DNA from: Candidatus Ruminimicrobiellum caprinum
GTDB lineage: Bacteria > Elusimicrobiota > Endomicrobiia > Endomicrobiales > Endomicrobiaceae
Assembly (NCBI GenBank): GCA_017413305.1
Contig: JAFPUA010000308.1
Span: 1 to 8,002, forward strand
Direction: 5' to 3'
Length of the DNA stretch: 8,002 nucleotides
Positions 1 to 6,961 of the stretch are shown piece by piece. The translations under genes were made by a program, and so were the position numbers. Positions within the stretch are counted from its first letter, which is position 1. Every line of letters starts with the position of its first letter. The notes under the pieces are model-generated. The model did no database searches. It was not told the origin of the DNA and worked only from the letters and a program-made list of their open reading frames with translations.

Positions 1-3000
1 GCAATATCTCTGTCATTGATAGTTCTGTTGTTATAAAGTTTTTCAAAATATTCTGAGAATAAATCTTCTAAAATTTCTTTTTGAGATTTTATTTGTTTTT
101 TTCGTTCTGTTAAAAATCTATCATTTGTTACATAATCTAAAATAGCATCTGCTAAATCTTGCCAAGAAACTTCTTTATCTAAAATGGCTTTGCTTCTAGC
201 TTTTAGCAAGTTTATAAATCCTCTTGCTGCTTCATGCTCTTCCTGAAAAATTTTTTCGTTGCATCTGTTATCAAAAAGTCCGTAAAGTACATAGCCAGTT
301 GTGTTTTTTTCTATACCTACTTCAAACCCAAAACAGTTTGCAATAACATCTGCAAAAAGCTCATGTAATGTCGTTTCTTCTTTAGAATATCCGGTAAAAC
401 CAAAGGTATTCAAAATATTGTGCCCTATTTCATGTGCTATAGTCAGAGGATGCGCAGAAACAAAATTCATTCCTTCGTCTGCAATTCCTGTAGAACCTTC
501 TCTGACAAATATTGATTTAGATATTTTTTTATATATTTCCTTTCTGTCTCTCTCTTTTTCAACAAAATAATCTTCAAGTAAAAATATTCCTGTAGCAACA
601 GCTCTTAAATCAAAATTGTTTTTTATAAAAGTTCTCTTTTTATTTATGTTTATTTTAAGATAATTTATAAAATCTAATTTCAATGTATCTTCAAACTCTT
701 CAAAATCTTCTATCACATTTCTTTCTTTCATTGTCTTCAAATACATATACGCAAATAGACGATATTTGATTTTCTTTTTGCGATTATTTATTACAGATAA
801 CAGAAATTTCTTATTTGTGCTGTTATATATTATATCAAAATACGGTCTTTTATCTTTAAATCCGAAATTTCTCAATATGTTTGCTGTTATTTTATATGTT
901 TTCTCAAGTATGTTCCTATAAAGAGTTAAATATCTTAAGCTACTTATCTTGGGCGCCAAAAGAGTTAATCTTGCTCTGTTGAAATAAGAACGGTTTCTTA
1001 AAATGGAAGTTCTTTTTTTCTTTTCCTCAGTTTTTTCTTCTAAAATGAGAGATTCCCGAGTGTCGTAATATAAATTAATGTCGCTCATCTCTTCTTCCGT
1101 AAGAGGGGTTCTTGATATTTTAGGATCATAATGTTTTCTCATGTTGACTGTGTTGTTTTTATCCAAAACAACATCATAAGTGCGAGGATATACTATGTGC
1201 TGAGCAAGATATTTGTCTCTGAAAGATTTTTTATCTCTAATAAAAATATTTGATAGTTCCTCTAACTGCTCTTCTCTTTTAGACACTACGAGAGTATTAT
1301 TTTTTAAGCGTGTAATATAAAATTCTTCTCCATCGTCCAAATGTAAAGCATCTATTATCTCTTGAGGTATTTTCATTTTAAAACTTTTATTTATTCTAGT
1401 CTTGTAGCTTACAAATCTCTTTTGCGGAGTAGGCTCGTCTGAATCTTCTTTATCGTAAAATTTAGAAAAAGATTGTTTTGAAGGGAAAAAGTTTTTGATG
1501 TTTTCTTTTATATTTTCTCTCATTTTTTTAAATTCGTTTTCTCTTTTTTCAAAAAACTTTTCGAAGAACTGTTTTAGTAAATCAACAAGTAGTTGTGCTC
1601 TAAACTTATCGTCAGTCAAATCTAATATGGAACTTCTATCTGACATATCTGGAACGATTTCTTTAAAAACAATAATTCTATCCTTTGCTTCCGGATGAGT
1701 CTTTAAAATGATATTTCTTATATCATCGCTGGCAACTATTATATAATCGGAATTTAGATGTTTTTGTCCGAAAGATTCACTCTTAAAGTTTCTCATTGCA
1801 TCCGGATCAATAATATCTTTAAGGGCGTTTAATGGATCCGAGTATTTCCCATCTAAAGATCTTCCGTCAGGAGTTCTGGGGTCAATGCCTGCCGATACTA
1901 CATCAATATTGTTTTTATCTTCTTTCGAGAGAAAACTTTTAAATAAAACTTCTGCAACTGCACTTCTATTAATATTGCCAAGGCATACAAAAGCTATTTT
2001 TGTAGGAACATCCTTATCAATTCTTTCTTTTATCTCTTCAAAAATTTTATTTCCTTTTCCCGGTTCAAACTCTTCTTCGTTTTCTACAGCTTGAGGCTGT
2101 ATTCCTTCGATTAATGGGAAGAGATTAAATTTTGATAAAGAAACAGTTCTTATTATTTGTCCCAAATCACTAATAGAAATATTCTTAAGAGTATTTGTAG
2201 GAAGTTTCAAAACGACGGAATCTATAATTTCAGAAATGTTATTTTTTTCTGTATTAATTTGCTTTCTTTCTTCAGGAGTTGTTTCTATCCTATCAATTAT
2301 TATTTCGGATCTTTTTCCATGTGTATTTATAAAGCTAAATTTGTATCTTTCATCTCCTAAGATATCTATTTTAATATTTAATATTTTTTCGAGAGTTTGC
2401 AAATTTTCTTTTGTTATCTCCGGCAATAGTTCTAGGGATGCTTTTGCAAATACAATTTTTTGTTCATATGTTGGTGCAGATAAGAAAATTCTTAATGCCA
2501 AAGCCTGTGACAACATTTTGTTTTGCATTTGAACATAATTTTCATATTCTGTTTTTGCGGTATCGGTTTCTGTAGTAATGTTAGGCATTATGGTTATGGA
2601 ATTTATTTTTTTTGCTGTTAGTTCATTTTTTAAATCTTGGCTATGAAATCCCCCCGCCACAACTACAATAATCTTATTAGAACCTTTTATAATTTCTTTT
2701 GGATCTCTGTTATTTATGTTTGTTGTTGCTGATCTTCCAGCCTTCCAGCCTTCCAGCCTTCTTCCTATCTTTTCTAAAAATATATTGTTTCTTTCTTCGT
2801 TTATATTATAATAAGAATTTATTAAACTAAAATCGTTTTCAATATTTTTTGTACTGTCTGCAACACTATATTTTGAATATATTTTTCTAAAAATATCAAA
2901 ATTTTCTTTGAAATACTGCCACTCATATGCTGTTAACGAATAAGTCAAATACTTTTCAAAGTAAGTAAATAAATCCGATATACAGGAAATTTCATATTCT

Positions 3001-4094
3001 GTATAATCGTCGGCAAGAGATAATCTTACATTTTTTATCAATTGTTGTTCTTCATATAATAATTTGGCGGGATTTATGTTTTGTTTTAGTTTTATATCTT
3101 TTACAAATTTTTCTATCTCGCTATAGTTGCTTTTTAAGATTATATTTTTATCTTCGCAATATTTAGTTATAAAATCTGAAAAAACAAATACATCGGAAAA
3201 GTTATTTGTTTCATCAGTTAATTTTTTATATTCTTTATAATTCAAATCTTGTTTTACTGCCGATAAGAATTTTTGAAATTGCGTGTTGAGTTTTTTTAAA
3301 TTTATGTCAGAGTTTATATTTGATATATTAAGATAATTTGATATGTTGGGATAATCGGCAACAAACAACGGCAATATATTTTCGAAAGTTTGTTTTTTGT
3401 TGCTTTCATTGGCGTATTTCAAAAGAATTTTATAAAATTTCCCAGTAGAAATTTTGCCGTTTTTATATTTTTCTAAAATTTTAGAAAATTGTATATTTTT
3501 TTTATTTAAAAATTTCTTGTTTAATATTTTTATCTCTTCGGATATATTTTTTATGATTTGTGAATATAATTCTTGTTTGTTTATTATTTTGGCTAATTTT
3601 GATAAATTTTCTTCATGAAGTTTCTTCTCGTCCAAACCTTTTAAAATATTTTCTTTGTTGTTTGTAAGAACAAAATATTCTGCTCCGGTTAGAGAGCCAT
3701 TTTCGAGCATTTTGTTAATTATTTTTGTTCTGAAACTTTTGTCGGATATATTGTCGATGGTATCGAAATTAATGTTGTCATATCCGCCCTCGACAAACAA
3801 CATATCTATCGGATAGGCTTTGTCTATGTCTTTTAAAATATTATTTATGTTTCGTTGAGTTTGTAAGTGGCAGTGCAAATCTTGAATGTTTATGACGGTT
3901 ATATTGCTGCCTATATCGACATAATCGGAGACTGTTCCGTAGTTTGTTTTTACAATAGATGTATTGTTAAACAAAATATCATTTTGTGTTGTTGAGGAAG
4001 CTTGCGCATTAAAAGGTACGGCTGACAGCAACAAGGATAAAGTTACCGTAACCGATAAAAATTTTTTTAAGTTGAAAATCTTCAATAATTCCAT
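1..4094 (-). CDS. Giant secreted multidomain protein (ChaN/TraB-like region, LMW-PTP, AbrB-like, HEXXH metalloprotease), 3'-truncated by window edge
   Basis: The frame is open from ATG at 4094 to the left edge (1,364 complete codons, no stop). Residues 1-32 form a signal peptide: basic start, hydrophobic core, likely cut after AQA32. D72-L-H-C-H76, V101-E-G-G104 and G481-G-F-H484 resemble motifs of ChaN/TraB/EreA-fold proteins, with a long helical insert between them. Around 698-830 lies an LMW-PTP domain: loop C704-LGNIN-R710-S, a following SAG motif, and a possible general acid at P815-D816. About 835-875 is charged and probably coiled-coil. Residues 900-941 look like a SpoVT-AbrB strand-swap segment (KMKIPQEI...LDDGEEF). 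H1221-EIG-H1225 plus E1245 in HELFAD fit a gluzincin zinc site. No Shine-Dalgarno is visible, but the signal peptide supports this start. The whole-protein function is unknown; the phosphatase and protease motifs are the firmest calls and the ChaN-like call is inference. Confidence 0.88.
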   Translation of the reverse strand, partial: MELLKIFNLKKFLSVTVTLSLLLSAVPFNAQASSTTQNDILFNNTSIVKTNYGTVSDYVDIGSNITVINIQDLHCHLQTQRNINNILKDIDKAYPIDMLFVEGGYDNINFDTIDNISDKSFRTKIINKMLENGSLTGAEYFVLTNNKENILKGLDEKKLHEENLSKLAKIINKQELYSQIIKNISEEIKILNKKFLNKKNIQFSKILEKYKNGKISTGKFYKILLKYANESNKKQTFENILPLFVADYPNISNYLNISNINSDINLKKLNTQFQKFLSAVKQDLNYKEYKKLTDETNNFSDVFVFSDFITKYCEDKNIILKSNYSEIEKFVKDIKLKQNINPAKLLYEEQQLIKNVRLSLADDYTEYEISCISDLFTYFEKYLTYSLTAYEWQYFKENFDIFRKIYSKYSVADSTKNIENDFSLINSYYNINEERNNIFLEKIGRRLEGWKAGRSATTNINNRDPKEIIKGSNKIIVVVAGGFHSQDLKNELTAKKINSITIMPNITTETDTAKTEYENYVQMQNKMLSQALALRIFLSAPTYEQKIVFAKASLELLPEITKENLQTLEKILNIKIDILGDERYKFSFINTHGKRSEIIIDRIETTPEERKQINTEKNNISEIIDSVVLKLPTNTLKNISISDLGQIIRTVSLSKFNLFPLIEGIQPQAVENEEEFEPGKGNKIFEEIKERIDKDVPTKIAFVCLGNINRSAVAEVLFKSFLSKEDKNNIDVVSAGIDPRTPDGRSLDGKYSDPLNALKDIIDPDAMRNFKSESFGQKHLNSDYIIVASDDIRNIILKTHPEAKDRIIVFKEIVPDMSDRSSILDLTDDKFRAQLLVDLLKQFFEKFFEKRENEFKKMRENIKENIKNFFPSKQSFSKFYDKEDSDEPTPQKRFVSYKTRINKSFKMKIPQEIIDALHLDDGEEFYITRLKNNTLVVSKREEQLEELSNIFIRDKKSFRDKYLAQHIVYPRTYDVVLDKNNTVNMRKHYDPKISRTPLTEEEMSDINLYYDTRESLILEEKTEEKKKRTSILRNRSYFNRARLTLLAPKISSLRYLTLYRNILEKTYKITANILRNFGFKDKRPYFDIIYNSTNKKFLLSVINNRKKKIKYRLFAYMYLKTMKERNVIEDFEEFEDTLKLDFINYLKININKKRTFIKNNFDLRAVATGIFLLEDYFVEKERDRKEIYKKISKSIFVREGSTGIADEGMNFVSAHPLTIAHEIGHNILNTFGFTGYSKEETTLHELFADVIANCFGFEVGIEKNTTGYVLYGLFDNRCNEKIFQEEHEAARGFINLLKARSKAILDKEVSWQDLADAILDYVTNDRFLTERKKQIKSQKEILEDLFSEYFEKLYNNRTINDRDI
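2725..2762 (-). repeat. 8-bp tandem repeat array inside the giant gene
   Basis: Read on the coding (minus) strand, about four 8-bp units of the form RGAAGGCT/GGAAGATC follow one another and end in TCAGCAAC. They encode residues 445-456 (RRLEGWKAGRSA), just before the G481-GFH motif. The higher G+C and the Arg/Trp/Gly content stand out from the Asn/Ile/Lys-rich surroundings. The same repeat type, in the same reading frame, occurs in the glycosyltransferase gene at 5007-5046, which suggests an inserted genomic repeat rather than native domain sequence. Confidence 0.8.
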
Positions 4095-4100
4095 ACTAAT

Positions 4101-4129
4101 AGTTTAATATATATGTGCTGATTTTTCAA
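4101..4129 (-). promoter_or_regulatory. Candidate promoter of the giant gene, possibly leaderless
   Basis: On the minus strand TTGAAA (4129-4124) is followed after 17 bp by TAAACT (4106-4101), matching sigma70 elements at about 5/6 and 4/6 positions. Transcription would start close to or at the ATG at 4094, and no Shine-Dalgarno precedes that ATG, so the mRNA could be leaderless. In DNA this AT-rich such matches arise by chance, so this is tentative. Confidence 0.3.
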
Positions 4130-4137
4130 TAAGAAAA

Positions 4138-4166
4138 TTGTAAAAAAAGTGTAAATTTGGTAACAT
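4138..4166 (+). promoter_or_regulatory. Candidate promoter of the GT-C/PAP2 gene
   Basis: TTGTAA (4138-4143) and TAACAT (4161-4166) are separated by 17 bp. CATAAT at 4164-4169 is a closer -10 match but would need a 20-bp spacer. The position, about 30 bp before the start codon and back to back with the giant gene, is right for a divergent promoter. Both elements are weak matches. Confidence 0.3.
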
Positions 4167-4184
4167 AATAAGGACTAATAAAAA

Positions 4185-4193
4185 AAGGAAGGA
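4185..4193 (+). promoter_or_regulatory. Ribosome binding site of the GT-C/PAP2 gene
   Basis: AAGGAAGGA ends 5 bases before the ATG at 4199. It is a clear Shine-Dalgarno sequence and fixes the start of the 744-residue frame. Confidence 0.8.
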
Positions 4194-4198
4194 TAAAA

Positions 4199-6433
4199 AT
4201 GTCTATTTATTATAAAATGTTTTGGTTGTTGACAGCAATAACTACTTTCTTAAGATTGTCAGTTATCGGTAAATTGGGCTTGACTGTAGATGAGGCACAC
4301 TACTGGGTTTATTCAAAATTTCTTGATTTATCTTACTATGATCATCCTCCATTAGTAGGCTATATTATCAAATTGTTTACAGATATTTTTGGAACAAATG
4401 AATTTGCCGTTCGTCTTCCTTCGGTAATTATTTTTATTTTAACATCGTGGTTATTTTTTCTTTGTGTTAAAAAACTTTTTAACGAGAAAATTGCTTTTAT
4501 AGGTATTGTGTTGCTGAATGTTTTGCCGGTATTTTCTTTTCTTGGTGCTGTTGTAACAATACCGGATTCTCCCCTCTCTTTATTTTGGATGCTATCTTTT
4601 TATTTGTTTATAAATATTATAGAAACAGGTGAAAAAAAATATTGGTATTTGCTGGGTGTTGCTGTTGGTTTTGCTTTTCTTTCCAAATATACTGCTGTCA
4701 TGATATATCCGTCGATAATTTTGTTTTTAATTTGCTCAAAAGAACATAGATTTTGGTTTTCTAAAAAAGAACTTTATCTTTCTATGTTGATTTCTTTTAT
4801 TATATTTCTTCCCGTTGTTATTTGGAATATACAGAACAATTGGGCGAGTTTTGGCTTTCAGCTGCAGCACGGTTTTGGCAAATCTTTACCCAGTTTTTCT
4901 TTTACTTTGTTCGGGCGCTCTATCGGAGCACAAGCCGGTTATGTATCCCCATTTCTTTTTATTTTTTATTGCTATGTATTTTATAAAGTAATAAAAGATG
5001 CAGTATGGAAGATCAGAAGGTTAGAAGCTCAGAAGGTCAGCAACTGCAAAATAATCAGTGATAATATTGTTAGCTATAAACTCTCAACTCTCAGCTCTCA
5101 GCTCTCAGCTTTATTTGTTGCTGCGTTCGCTGTTCCCGTTTTAATCTTCTTTAATGCAATAGCGACTTTTAATGAAATTCTTCCTCATTGGCCTGCAATG
5201 GGTTATTTAATGTTAACAATGTATGCTGCATATTTAGTTGATGACTTTTGGAAAAGTTCAAAATTTAGAAAATTTATTTATTTCTCGTGCGGTTTTTCCG
5301 TATTTTTAATTTGTTTGCTTTGTATTCATTGTTTATATAAAATAGTCCCTATAGAACCATTTCTCCCTCAGAAAGAAGCACAGAAAGTGGAATTTGGCAT
5401 ACCCAAAGCTGAAATAATTGATATATCAAACGATTTATACGGTTGGACGGAACTGGCGGAAAAAATAAATGAAATATATAACGAATATCCTGCGGAGAAA
5501 AAGCCTTTTTTATTCACACATAAAAGTTATTTAGCAAGCCAAATATATTTTTATGTTCCCGATAAAAGAGTATATTGTTTAAGCGGGAAGATAGATGCGT
5601 ACGACTTGTGGCAAAGAAATTTAAATAACTTAAAGGGTAAAGATGCTCTATTTATTACAAGTAATATTTTTGATTTTGATCATCCTGAATCTGTTTATCC
5701 TTTTGAAAAATTTGAAGAAACTATTGAAGTTCCGATATACAAGAACAATAAAGTTGTTAAAAAGTTTTGGATAACAAAGTGCAGTAATTTTTCTCCGGAG
5801 AATTTGCCGGAAAAATATACCGCAAATATAGTAGGACAGAAAAAAACTTTAATGCAGGGACTTATTGATACGGATCATAAAGTTTTCAAATTCTTTAATA
5901 ACACTTTAAAAAATAAATTTTGTGATTTTATCGTTGCTAATATTTCTTTTTACGATCATCACGGTTTTAATCCGAGTTTTATTATTATAGTTTTAGTTGC
6001 TCTGTGTATTTTAAGAAAAGAATTTTATTTAAAAGGTGATAAGAAAAAGTTTTGGCTTTTGTTGGGACTTTTTATCGTTGTAACGCTTATTGTAAGCGGA
6101 ATAAATTCTTATTTAAAAGACCTCATTCAAAGACCGCGTCCATTGACTGTTTTCGGCGACGGAAATGTTAATGTTTTTTATGAAATACTTCATAGAAGAT
6201 CTTTCCCTTCGGGGCATACGGAATTTGCATTTACGGCAATGTTTTTTATGTTGTTGATAGTTCCTAAATATTGGTATATTTATTTGATACTTGCCTTTGG
6301 AACAGGTTTTGAAAGAATGTATGCTGGATGCCATTTCCCACTTGATGTTTTAGTCGGTGCAATTGAGGGAATAATTGGCTCGTATATTATCGTCTCGATA
6401 TTTAACAAATTTTATAAAATAAAAAACAATTAA
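4199..6433 (+). CDS. ArnT/PMT-type GT-C glycosyltransferase fused to a PAP2 lipid phosphatase
   Basis: The N-terminal half (about 1-385) is a polytopic GT-C transferase of the PMT_2/ArnT (GT39/GT83) kind. D31-E32 lies in the first loop, then Y47-DHPP-L52, a later IPDSP, SKYTAV and H330-W-P. Such enzymes transfer sugar from a polyprenyl-phosphate carrier to lipid A, protein or glycan on the outer face of the inner membrane. Residues about 388-525 form the soluble domain usual after this membrane core. The C-terminal part (about 590-744) is a PAP2 phosphatase with all three motifs: K640-x6-R647-P648, P670-SGH673 and R706-x5-H712-x3-D716. Glu705 replaces the Ser usually found before that Arg. 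A repeat-derived insert occupies about 269-304 in a loop between membrane helices. The phosphatase could recycle the polyprenyl carrier or trim a lipid phosphate; acceptor and sugar cannot be read from sequence. It is divergent from the giant gene and convergent with the pilin operon. Confidence 0.9.
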   Translation: MSIYYKMFWLLTAITTFLRLSVIGKLGLTVDEAHYWVYSKFLDLSYYDHPPLVGYIIKLFTDIFGTNEFAVRLPSVIIFILTSWLFFLCVKKLFNEKIAFIGIVLLNVLPVFSFLGAVVTIPDSPLSLFWMLSFYLFINIIETGEKKYWYLLGVAVGFAFLSKYTAVMIYPSIILFLICSKEHRFWFSKKELYLSMLISFIIFLPVVIWNIQNNWASFGFQLQHGFGKSLPSFSFTLFGRSIGAQAGYVSPFLFIFYCYVFYKVIKDAVWKIRRLEAQKVSNCKIISDNIVSYKLSTLSSQLSALFVAAFAVPVLIFFNAIATFNEILPHWPAMGYLMLTMYAAYLVDDFWKSSKFRKFIYFSCGFSVFLICLLCIHCLYKIVPIEPFLPQKEAQKVEFGIPKAEIIDISNDLYGWTELAEKINEIYNEYPAEKKPFLFTHKSYLASQIYFYVPDKRVYCLSGKIDAYDLWQRNLNNLKGKDALFITSNIFDFDHPESVYPFEKFEETIEVPIYKNNKVVKKFWITKCSNFSPENLPEKYTANIVGQKKTLMQGLIDTDHKVFKFFNNTLKNKFCDFIVANISFYDHHGFNPSFIIIVLVALCILRKEFYLKGDKKKFWLLLGLFIVVTLIVSGINSYLKDLIQRPRPLTVFGDGNVNVFYEILHRRSFPSGHTEFAFTAMFFMLLIVPKYWYIYLILAFGTGFERMYAGCHFPLDVLVGAIEGIIGSYIIVSIFNKFYKIKNN
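5007..5046 (+). repeat. 8-bp tandem repeat array inside the GT-C/PAP2 gene
   Basis: Five 8-bp units run on: GGAAGATC, AGAAGGTT, AGAAGCTC, AGAAGGTC, AGCAACTG. They encode RRLEAQKVSN within a loop between two membrane helices. The end TCAGCAAC and the RRLE reading match the array at 2725-2762 in the giant gene. Confidence 0.8.
5081..5108 (+). repeat. 7-bp tandem repeat (CTCTCAG) inside the GT-C/PAP2 gene
   Basis: One CTCTCAA is followed by three perfect CTCTCAG heptamers. They encode the Leu/Ser/Gln-rich KLSTLSSQLSAL just before a membrane helix. The array lies 34 bp after the 8-bp array, so the two bracket a probable insert of about 100 bp. Confidence 0.85.
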
Positions 6434-6445
6434 TATTAATAAATA

Positions 6446-6480
6446 AAGACAGAGTTGTTGCTATATTACAACTCTGTCTT
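6446..6480. terminator. Probable bidirectional terminator hairpin between convergent genes
   Basis: A perfect 13-bp stem (AAGACAGAGTTGT at 6446-6458 with its complement at 6468-6480) encloses a 9-base loop, 12 bases past the glycosyltransferase stop. On the minus strand the stem is followed by TATTTATT, a usable U-rich tail for the pilin operon. On the plus strand the tail is only the stem's own TCTT, so termination there is less certain. Confidence 0.7.
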
Positions 6481-6482
6481 CG

Positions 6483-6511
6483 TCAGAAATGTTGCTATGG
6501 TGCATTTCTGA
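6483..6511. other. Second hairpin downstream of the pilin operon
   Basis: A perfect 9-bp stem (TCAGAAATG at 6483-6491, CATTTCTGA at 6503-6511) has an 11-base loop. It lies 16 bases past the stop codon of the downstream pilin gene, with no clear U-tract on either side. Its loop side repeats GTTGCTAT, which also occurs in the neighbouring hairpin. It may stabilise the mRNA 3' end or assist termination. Confidence 0.55.
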
Positions 6512-6527
6512 AATTTATTTATAAACT

Positions 6528-6938
6528 CTACTTAAAAGTTACCCCTGTTGTTAGATTAAATTCCATTATTATGCCTGGATAACCATCTGCTAAAACATTA
6601 GCAAGAAATCCTTTTTTTGAATCATAATCTCTACAAACTGTAAATTTTGTATAGTATCTGTTAGGTCTAGCATCTATACCAAGAACGGTTTCGTTGCAAG
6701 TCCAATGATTATTGTTTCCAGAACTACTTTGATAAGAAAACAAAAAATTATCATAAGTTCTGAAATATGCTTCTTGTGCAGAACGAATTGTTCCAAGTAA
6801 AGCATAACCTTCTGCCATTTTTGTTTTTGTTGAGTTTGTTTTATAAATAGGTCCTGATATTACAGACAAAACAAAAATTATTGTAATAGTTATAATTAAT
6901 TCCATTAATGAAAAACCTTTGTTTTTTATTTTATTCAT
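6528..6938 (-). CDS. Type IV pilin-like protein (second gene of pair)
   Basis: This 136-residue protein has a class III prepilin signal: a short basic leader (MNKIKNKG), then F-S-L-M-E with Glu at mature position 5, then a hydrophobic helix ending near GPIYK. A prepilin peptidase would cut after that Gly and methylate the Phe. After the N-terminal helix come MAEGYALLGTIRSAQEAYF and GIDARPNRYYT, both nearly shared with the upstream paralogue. Two cysteines, in WTCNE and VCRDY, could form a disulfide. A GGGAG Shine-Dalgarno lies about 10 bases before the ATG. The gap to the upstream pilin stop is 23 bp, so the two are probably cotranscribed. The small size suits a minor pilin or pseudopilin of a type IV pilus or type II secretion machine; the sequence does not say which. 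Confidence 0.92.
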   Translation of the reverse strand: MNKIKNKGFSLMELIITITIIFVLSVISGPIYKTNSTKTKMAEGYALLGTIRSAQEAYFRTYDNFLFSYQSSSGNNNHWTCNETVLGIDARPNRYYTKFTVCRDYDSKKGFLANVLADGYPGIIMEFNLTTGVTFK

Positions 6939-6961
6939 AGCTTTTTATCTCCCATATGTTT

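Noticed and set aside
301..2532. Short plus-strand open frames of 67-98 codons (301-570, 1495-1698, 1885-2094, 2157-2360, 2236-2532)
   Set aside because: They lie wholly opposite the long minus-strand frame, have Phe/Ser-rich compositions typical of antisense of Lys/Glu-rich coding sequence, and lack convincing ribosome sites.
1..4094. Giant frame as several fused or decayed genes (pseudogene)
   Set aside because: Codon-by-codon reading found no internal stop or frameshift, and the phosphatase and protease motifs are intact in one frame.
2725..5108. Short tandem arrays as a CRISPR
   Set aside because: Units are 7-8 bp with no spacers and lie within coding frames; nothing resembles Cas genes.
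6113..6334. Minus-strand open frame of 73 codons
   Set aside because: It is antisense to the PAP2 domain, whose motifs are intact on the plus strand.
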